DNA of 11,111 bases, taken from CADDZO01 sp035294145. Lineage in GTDB: Bacteria > Chloroflexota > Dormibacteria > Dormibacterales > Dormibacteraceae. A program made the position numbers and the translations under genes. The notes beneath the pieces are model-generated. The model made no database searches. It was given only the letters and a program-made list of their open reading frames with translations, and was not told where the DNA came from. The DNA is taken from NCBI GenBank assembly GCA_035294145.1, contig DATGLL010000240.1, positions 1-11,111 of the forward strand, written 5' to 3'. Positions 6,318 through 11,111 of the stretch are shown here, piece by piece (the stretch's first letter is position 1; the number at the start of each line of letters is the position of its first letter).

Positions 6318-8582
6318 CTACGAGCCGGGCTGGAGCGCAGCCTTCACCCGATCGGCACGCAGCGGGAGCGCGCGGATCCGGACCCCGGTGGCGTCGAAGA
6401 CGGCGTTCACGATGGCGGGCGCAACCACGTTGACGCTGGCCTCACCGACGCCGGTGGGAGAGATCTCAGGATGGTCGATCAGCACCGCGGTGACCTGGGG
6501 CGCATCGGCCATGGTCAGGATCGGATACCGGGACCAGTCGACGCTGGTGACGTTGCTGTTGTCGAACGTGACCTCCTCCAGCAATGCCCGGCTGGTGGTC
6601 TGGAGGACGGCTGACTCGATCTGGTGCTCCACGGCCGTAGGGTTGATGATCTGGCCCGCGTCCTGGGCCACGGTGACGCTCTGCACCCCCACCTTGCCAG
6701 TTGCGGGATCGACGGACACTCTGGCCACCGCGGCCGCGTAGGTCCCGTCGCGCAACACCAGCGCCACCCCCTGACCGGTCCTGCCATCGGCCCGCGCGCT
6801 CGCCCCCGGCTGCGGCGAGGGACGGCTGCTCCAGCCCGCCGCCCTGGCCACCGCCTGCAGGACCGCGATCGCTCGGGGGTCGGCGAGATGCCGGATCCGA
6901 AAGTCCAGCGGGTCGCTTTGGACCCGGGCCGCGATCTCGTCGACGAAGGCCTCCTGGGCGAAGGTGATCTGATACTGGCCGGGCGAGCGCAGGTAGGTGG
7001 TCCGGAGCCCGAACCCGTAGGGAGAGTCGGCAGCGGCCAACTCGGGCAACCCATGGGCCACGTCGAGGGCGTTGGGGAAGGTGTAGAGGTTAGGCCCCGT
7101 CCAGGTGCCGATGCCCGTGCCCTTCATCTGCTTGCCCGAGAGCGCGGCACCCAGCTCGGTGCTGTCGCTGTTGGTCGGCATCCAGGCCTCGTGCTTCCAG
7201 GCGATGACGTTGCCCGAACCGTCCAGCCCCGCGATCAGGTCGTGGACGGTGCCTGGGCCGTGCGGCTCCCAGATGTGCTCGTCGGCCCGCATCCACTGGA
7301 CCCGCACCGGCCTCCCCACCGCCTGGGAGAGAACCACCGCCTCGGTGGCGGCGTCGTCGTAGTTGGCGCTGAGTCGCCCGTAGCAGCCGGGGCCCTCGGC
7401 GCGCAGCACCTCGACCTGATCCGGTGAGATCCCCAGCAACTGGGCCACGTCCCGCTGCAGGCCCTGCGGGTACTGGGTCGCCGACCAGACCCTGACGCTG
7501 CCGTCGGATCGCACGTCAGCCACCGCGCAGCTGGGACCCAGCATGCCATGGTTCTCGAACGGGGTCTGGTAGGTCGCGGCCAACGTCTGCGCGGCCGTTC
7601 CCAAGGCCCCGCTCACGTCGCCTCGGCTGGTCTGGACCTTGTCGTGGGTGGGCAGGGTGCGGAGCACGCCGTACACGGCGTCGCTCGAGGGCAGCTTGCT
7701 CCACTCTGACCAGGTCACCGGCAGCGACTGAGCAGCCTTGATCGCGTCCCATTCGCGCTCGGCGAGGACGGCGACCAGGTTGCCCTTGGTGACCACCCGG
7801 ACGCCCGGGATGCTGGACGCGCCGACCGAGACCAGCGTCGAACCGATGCCCTTGGGGTGGATGACCCGGGCGTGCAGCATGCCCGGCACTTTGACATCTT
7901 GGACATAGACGGGCCTGCCGAGGACCTTGGCCCGGATGTCCACCCTCGGGATTCGCTTGCCCACAATCGAGTATGTGGAGGGATCCTTGGGCTTGGCGGT
8001 CCCGACGATCCTCATCCCGAACCCGCCGTAGTTCTGCACCGTGATGGGGACGACGGCGGTGAGGACCTTCCCCTTCACCAGCTCGGCGTAGGACACGTGT
8101 CGGGAGCCAGCGCTCACCACCCCGTCCTTCACCCGCAGCCGGTCAGTTGGCACCCCCAGACGCTCGGACGCCAGCTTCAGGAGCGCGGCCCGCCCCTCGG
8201 CAGCGATCTGTCGCAACTGCAGCCCCGCCAGCCTGATCGTCGTGCTCCCTGCCGTCACCCCCTGATCGGGCGTCTGGTTGGTGTTGCCGAGGACCATGCT
8301 GATGCGGGCGAAGGGAACGTCAAGCTCCTCGGCCACGATCTGGCCCAGGGCGGTCTGGTTCCCCTGCCCCAGCTCGACGTGGCCGCTGCGGGCGATCACA
8401 GTGCCATCGGCCTTGATCGCCAGCCAGGTGGCGAGCTGGGACGGGTCGAGGGCGGGATAGGGGTCAGCGGCAGCCAAGGCCTCGACGAGGGGCGAGACCG
8501 GGATCGCGGAGGTGACGACCAGCGCCCCACCCGCTTTCAGGAAATCTCGCCGACTGAGCCTCCAACCGGTCATGAGGTTCAC
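6318..8582 (-). CDS. Xanthine dehydrogenase-family molybdopterin subunit (isoquinoline 1-oxidoreductase beta-like)
   Basis: This is the large catalytic subunit of a molybdenum hydroxylase, which inserts oxygen from water into a C-H bond of a heterocycle or aldehyde. The protein is 754 residues, normal for the IorB-like group. It starts with a perfect twin-arginine signal SRRDFLK (residues 10-16), so it is exported folded. Visible blocks are ELGQGNQTALGQIVAEELDV near 70-90, HARVIHPKGIGS, GPSCAVADVR, GPGCYGRLSANYDDAA with RPVRVQWMRADEH, then TGVGEASVNVVAPAIVNAVF near the end, whose Glu714 is the expected catalytic base. GTG 8582 is chosen because it lies 6 bases after AGGAGG (8594-8589). The upstream GTG 8588 abuts the Shine-Dalgarno site and ATG 8573 is 15 bases away. 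It follows the [2Fe-2S] gene by 12 bases, so the two are co-transcribed. Substrate is unknown. No FAD subunit is present. Confidence 0.93.
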   Translation of the reverse strand: MNLMTGWRLSRRDFLKAGGALVVTSAIPVSPLVEALAAADPYPALDPSQLATWLAIKADGTVIARSGHVELGQGNQTALGQIVAEELDVPFARISMVLGNTNQTPDQGVTAGSTTIRLAGLQLRQIAAEGRAALLKLASERLGVPTDRLRVKDGVVSAGSRHVSYAELVKGKVLTAVVPITVQNYGGFGMRIVGTAKPKDPSTYSIVGKRIPRVDIRAKVLGRPVYVQDVKVPGMLHARVIHPKGIGSTLVSVGASSIPGVRVVTKGNLVAVLAEREWDAIKAAQSLPVTWSEWSKLPSSDAVYGVLRTLPTHDKVQTSRGDVSGALGTAAQTLAATYQTPFENHGMLGPSCAVADVRSDGSVRVWSATQYPQGLQRDVAQLLGISPDQVEVLRAEGPGCYGRLSANYDDAATEAVVLSQAVGRPVRVQWMRADEHIWEPHGPGTVHDLIAGLDGSGNVIAWKHEAWMPTNSDSTELGAALSGKQMKGTGIGTWTGPNLYTFPNALDVAHGLPELAAADSPYGFGLRTTYLRSPGQYQITFAQEAFVDEIAARVQSDPLDFRIRHLADPRAIAVLQAVARAAGWSSRPSPQPGASARADGRTGQGVALVLRDGTYAAAVARVSVDPATGKVGVQSVTVAQDAGQIINPTAVEHQIESAVLQTTSRALLEEVTFDNSNVTSVDWSRYPILTMADAPQVTAVLIDHPEISPTGVGEASVNVVAPAIVNAVFDATGVRIRALPLRADRVKAALQPGS

Positions 8583-8588
8583 CGCCAC

Positions 8589-8594
8589 CCTCCT
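8589..8594 (-). promoter_or_regulatory. Ribosome binding site that decides the molybdopterin-subunit start
   Basis: AGGAGG follows directly after the TAG stop of the upstream gene (8597-8595). Three in-frame starts exist: GTG 8588 (spacing 0), GTG 8582 (spacing 6) and ATG 8573 (spacing 15). The middle one has the best spacing. Confidence 0.7.
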
Positions 8595-9275
8595 CTAGGC
8601 CATCGACCTCGCCGCCCGCTGGACGGCCCGGATGATGCTGTCGTACGTGCCGCAGCGACAGAGATGGGCCGAGGGCGGGGTGTCGGTGAAGGCCTTGCGG
8701 ATCTGGGCCTCGCTGGGATGGGGGATGCGACTCAGGAGGTCGACGGCCATGATCATCATGCCGCTCTGGCAGTACCCACACTGCGGCACCTGCTCCTCGA
8801 TCCATGCCTGCTGCACCGGGTGCAGGGTCTGCGCCGCCTTGGCCCCGGTCAGTCCCCTCTTTTGTGCCCAGAGCGCCGGCAGCCCCTCGACGGTCGTGAT
8901 CTCGCCCTTGATCCCCGAGACCGGGGTCACGCACGACCTGGTCTCCTTGCCTCCGATCAGCACCGCGCAGGCACCGCATTGGCCGAGGCCACAACCGAAC
9001 CTGGTGCCGACCAGCCCGAGTTCGTCTCGCAGCACGTAGAGCAAAGGGGTATCGGGAGTCGACTGGATTGCATGCTTCGTGCCGTTGATGGTGAGCTCGA
9101 GCTTCCCCCCGCCCCCAGCTGGGGTGCTCTGCTCGCAGCTCTCCAGGACCGCAGCTGCCGCCCCCGCCGCCAGGGCTGCTCCGATCCCCGCGGTCAGCAA
9201 GCGTCGGCGGCTCAACGGCGACCAGGGAAGGTCACGGCCCTCCTCTGGCCCCCGATGACCATCAAATTCCCCCAT
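8595..9275 (-). CDS. [2Fe-2S] subunit of molybdenum hydroxylase with its own Tat signal
   Basis: This small subunit carries electrons from the molybdenum centre of the downstream-encoded protein. In 226 residues it has a plant-type ferredoxin cluster (Cys95, Cys100, Cys103 in GCGLGQCGAC, then Cys115) and the second, all-alpha cluster (Cys166, Cys169 in QCGYCQSGM; Cys206, Cys208 in CRCGTY). All eight ligands are present, as in IorA/CoxS/PaoA proteins. The extra N-terminus holds SRRRLLTAGIGAALAAG (residues 22-38), a twin-arginine signal; most members are 150-170 residues and lack this, while PaoA-type periplasmic enzymes have it. Cys47 follows LES, a poor lipobox. ATG 9275 is preceded by GGGAGGAGG. 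It starts a two-gene operon with the molybdopterin subunit. Electron acceptor and substrate are unknown. Confidence 0.94.
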   Translation of the reverse strand: MGEFDGHRGPEEGRDLPWSPLSRRRLLTAGIGAALAAGAAAAVLESCEQSTPAGGGGKLELTINGTKHAIQSTPDTPLLYVLRDELGLVGTRFGCGLGQCGACAVLIGGKETRSCVTPVSGIKGEITTVEGLPALWAQKRGLTGAKAAQTLHPVQQAWIEEQVPQCGYCQSGMMIMAVDLLSRIPHPSEAQIRKAFTDTPPSAHLCRCGTYDSIIRAVQRAARSMA

Positions 9276-9305
9276 GGGCCTCCTCCCTCCCGTCAGTGCT
9301 TCACA

Positions 9306-9356
9306 TCAGCAAAATCTGCTGTTCGAACACATTACATGGATTGATTGCGATGACAA
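9306..9356 (-). promoter_or_regulatory. Putative promoter and operator of the molybdenum hydroxylase operon
   Basis: This is the most AT-rich stretch of the window. On the minus strand TGTAAT (9336-9331) matches five of six -10 positions. The -35 is weak: TTGTCA at 9356-9351 is 14 bases away, or 16 bases from the alternative TAATGT. Transcription would begin near 9324, inside a perfect 10-bp palindrome TGTTCGAACA (9320-9329). It adjoins an inverted repeat CAGCA/TGCTG (9307-9311 with 9317-9321). Overlap of a palindrome with the start site is typical of a repressor site; the regulator is not in view. Confidence 0.35.
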
Positions 9357-9453
9357 GACATTTTGATGAGGGTCAAGAGTTGGCCGAATGCACCAGGGGG
9401 AAGGATCAGAGCGCCGGCGAGCACGGATCGGGGAACGAGCCCATGGAGGCCGC

Positions 9454-9978
9454 ATGAGCGCCAGCGGCCGATCCGAGTGGCGGGAGCGGCATCGAAGCCC
9501 TGGCGGGTGCCACGCGCGGCCATCGCCTCCGCCAGCGTCATCGTGGCCGCAGGTGGCGCAGCCTACCTGACGGGCGCAGCCGCAGCGCCGGCCCCACCAT
9601 CAACGTCAACGGCAAGGATCGCCCGGCCCGCGCTTCGGCTGCGGGCTTGCCGAGTGCGGCGCCTGCACGGTCCACCTTGACGGCGCGGCAGTCAGGTCCT
9701 GCGTCACCAGGGTTGGCGACATCGGCAGTCGTCAGGTGACCACCCCTTGAGGGCCTGGGAACCCCGAGCAACCTTCATCCCCTGCAGAAGACCCTCATGG
9801 ATCAGCAGGCGGCCCGGTGCAGCTACCGCATCAATGGTGATGAGCTCCGCTGCCCTCTCGAAGTCCAACCTCAAGCCCACCGACGCGGAGATCAAGAGAT
9901 GCCCGGGCAGGGAACCCCTGCCGGTGCGGCGGCCATTGCCGCATCCCGCGCGCCATCAAGACCGTGATCGGCGCCTAG
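9454..9978 (+). pseudogene. Decayed [2Fe-2S] subunit of a second molybdenum hydroxylase
   Basis: Pieces of a ferredoxin-like small subunit occur in order over three frames: a signal-like IASASVIVAAGGAAYLTGA, then INVNGKD, FGCGLAECGACTVHLDG with RSCVTRVGDI, then LEGLGTPSNLHPLQKTLMDQ, SNLKPTDAEIK, and a terminal CRIPRAIKTVIGA before TAG 9976-9978. The first cluster motif is intact, but the second is ruined (CGYC is now CSYR). About 30 codons between INVNGKD and FGCGL are missing. Frameshifts lie near 9625, 9745 and 9860. It is head-to-head with the intact small-subunit gene and clearly diverged from it (AECGACTV versus GQCGACAV), so it is a paralogue or separate acquisition rather than a recent copy. 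The start ATG 9454 is the first plausible one and is uncertain. Confidence 0.88.
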
Positions 9979-9998
9979 AGAGGAGTCGGAGGCGAGCC

Positions 9999-10980
9999 TT
10001 GAGCAGCTCACCACCTCGCGGCGAGACCTCCCGAAGGGGATGGGTGGCCTGGTGTGACCATCAGCCGGTCCCCTCCCCACCCGGCCGCGCCCGGTCCTGG
10101 CCGCCGCCGAGGAGTTGGCCCCCCACGGCCATCAAGCTGCTCCAAGGCGTGAGCAGCGAGAGATGGATCGGGCTGCACGGCAGGCGGCTGCGCCGGCCCG
10201 GGAGGGGCTGCTCCAGCTGGCGGCCACGAGGCTGGGCACGCCCCCGACCGGCTCGCGGTGACCGCCAGCGTGATCCACGTCCAAGGTTGGCCGAGCAAGA
10301 GGGTGGCGCCCCCGCCCTGATGGGCGAGAAGCCCATCACCGCCAAGGTCGCAGCGCGTCCCAGGCTAAGGACCCGAGCCCCTTCACCGTAGTTGGCAGGT
10401 CGGTCCGTCGCGAGGACATCCCGACCAAGGTGTTCGGCACCTTCCCCCCACGTCCAAGACGCCAGGGTCCCCGGCATGCTCCACGATCGGGTGGCTCGTC
10501 CCATCCGGCTGTCGTCCCTGGTCCCCGTGCCCATCGCGCTGACCAGGGTGATCCAGGGCGCCATCGTCAACGCCACCCTGCAAGCGGCTGACGAGTCATC
10601 GGTCCGGCACCTCCTCAGGCTTGTGTAGCTGGAGATCAGGCACGACTTCGTCGGGGTGGTGGCCAGACGCGAGGAACAGGCCATCGCTTTCGCCCGGGTC
10701 GACGCCACGCGGGTCCCTTCGGCGTCGGTGGCGTCGAGGCCGCATCGGCATCGGCGGCCAGGATGAAGGCGACCGCATGCGCATCCCCAACCAGCTCCAC
10801 GACTCGATCGGGCCCTCCTGTGCAGTGGCCGACGTCCGGGACGGGCGGGCAACGGCATGGTCGGGCAGCCAGGGCGTCTACCAGCTCCGGGGCGCCCTCG
10901 TCATCCTGCTTGGTCCTCTCGGCGAACGTCCTGGTCACCTCCGTAGCGGGGTCCGGCTGCTATGGGCACAACGGGGTTGA
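9999..10980 (+). pseudogene. Decayed, truncated molybdopterin subunit of the second hydroxylase
   Basis: This follows the decayed small subunit by about 20 bases, with GGAGGC before TTG 9999. Remnants in order: TSRRDLPKGMGGLV (a damaged Tat signal followed by a stop), LLQLAATRLGTPPDRLAVT across a shift, KDPSPFTVVGRSVRREDIP with TKVFGTF, then HVQDARVPGMLHDRVARPI, ADESSVRHLLRLV then TAG, EIRHDFVGVVARREEQAIA, MRIPNQLHDSIGPSCAVADV, QGVYQLRGALVILLG, and GSGCYGHNG at about 10950-10976. That last motif falls near residue 400 of a normal 750, so the catalytic C-terminal half is absent, cut off where the insertion element begins. Many stops and frameshifts make it non-functional. The GCYGHNG form differs from GCYGRLS in the intact gene, marking a different subfamily. 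Confidence 0.88.
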
Positions 10981-11004
10981 CAACAGCTGACGCGCCTATA
11001 CACT
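10977..11004 (+). promoter_or_regulatory. Promoter of the IS607 recombinase gene
   Basis: TTGACA (10977-10982) is a perfect -35 box. TACACT (10999-11004, four of six) lies 16 bases on. A second candidate, TACAAT (11004-11009, five of six), would put transcription start almost at ATG 11018, giving a leaderless message; no Shine-Dalgarno is seen before that ATG. TTGACA coincides with a Val-Asp-Asn reading at the end of the interrupted gene, so it may belong to the target DNA rather than to the element. Confidence 0.5.
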
Positions 11005-11017
11005 ACAATCCACTTCC

Positions 11018-11111
11018 ATGAACTTGAAGCAGTGGGCGCGCGAGCAAGGCATCCACCCCGTGACCGCCTACCGCTGGTTCCAGTCGGGCAAGCTCCCCGT
11101 CCCGGCCCGGC
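11018..11111 (+). CDS. tnpA: IS607-family serine recombinase TnpA, N-terminal part
   Basis: Only 31 codons are visible before the right edge. They read MNLKQWAREQGI, then HPVTAYRWFQSGKLPVPAR, which is the MerR-like helix-turn-helix start of IS607-type transposases (actinobacterial members begin MNL.xWA...TAYRWF..G.LPVPA). In the full protein of about 200 residues this DNA-binding domain precedes the serine resolvase catalytic domain that carries out strand exchange. No stop or frameshift is seen in the visible part. The leader lacks a ribosome site. The family call is confident; completeness cannot be judged. Confidence 0.92.
   Translation, partial: MNLKQWAREQGIHPVTAYRWFQSGKLPVPAR

Larger units (their letters stand above)
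10975..11111 (+). mobile_element. Left end of an IS607-family insertion element (continues beyond window)
   Basis: The decayed molybdopterin gene loses homology shortly after the HNG-coding GGGG run at about 10973-10976, and a recombinase gene of the IS607 type starts at 11018. IS607 elements use a serine recombinase, usually insert at GG dinucleotides, and lack terminal inverted repeats, so the exact left boundary (between about 10975 and 10990) cannot be fixed from this side alone. The usual second gene, tnpB, would lie to the right of the window. Confidence 0.75.

Noticed and set aside
7857..9344. 495-codon plus-strand open frame
   Set aside because: It is antisense to the two hydroxylase subunits and runs through their divergent promoter region; the translation is Pro/Gly/Arg/His-rich and featureless.
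9388..9680. Short plus-strand frames as a new small secreted protein (signal-like IASASVIVAAGGAAYLTGA)
   Set aside because: The signal-like stretch is followed in a shifted frame by a clear [2Fe-2S] motif, so it is the leader of the decayed small subunit.
1..11111. CRISPR array, tRNA, rRNA, toxin-antitoxin or defence genes
   Set aside because: No regularly spaced repeats, no cloverleaf or rRNA signature, and no recognisable defence domains were found on either strand.

Overview
This is a high-GC window. Its lipobox-type surface lipoprotein, PucR-type regulator remnant, two-subunit molybdenum hydroxylases and actinobacterial-style IS607 recombinase suggest a high-GC bacterium such as an Actinomycetota, Chloroflexota or Dormibacterota member. 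That placement is an inference from gene content. All genes from 1 to 9275 lie on the minus strand, and those from 9454 to the right edge lie on the plus strand.

Left half (1-5639), read right to left, is the remains of a hydantoin/dihydropyrimidine (N-carbamoyl amino acid) catabolic operon. The order is a decayed aldehyde dehydrogenase (4441-5639), a 5' fragment of a PucR-family regulator (4159-4295) fused by deletion to a decayed hydantoinase/dihydropyrimidinase (3235-4158), an intact N-carbamoyl-amino-acid hydrolase (2003-3238), and an intact family-5 solute-binding lipoprotein that runs off the left edge (1-1482). The hydantoinase stop and the hydrolase start still overlap as GTGA, the usual sign of translational coupling. 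The 520-base gap before the binding protein holds a plausible promoter and a compact leader RNA with mutually exclusive pairings.

Middle (5640-9275): a stretch with no recognisable gene (5640-6317) contains a strong GC hairpin. It lies downstream of an intact two-gene operon for a molybdenum hydroxylase of the isoquinoline 1-oxidoreductase/aldehyde oxidase type, with the [2Fe-2S] subunit at 8595-9275 followed by the molybdopterin subunit at 6318-8582. Both subunits carry twin-arginine signals, so the enzyme probably acts outside the cytoplasm. No FAD subunit is visible. The substrate is unknown.

Right end (9276-11111): an AT-richer divergent promoter region separates the intact pair from a second, head-to-head pair of the same two gene types on the plus strand. 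Both of these are heavily decayed (9454-9978 and 9999-10980). The decayed molybdopterin gene stops abruptly just after a GCYGHNG-like motif. About 40 bases later begins the serine recombinase gene (tnpA) of an IS607-family element, which leaves the window at the right edge.

Overall this is accessory DNA in decay. A few intact genes survive among neighbours broken by frameshifts, stops and deletions of tens to hundreds of codons. I see no tRNA, rRNA, CRISPR array or defence system, and no clearly undescribed system. The most promising unexplained element is the structured leader at about 1483-1604.
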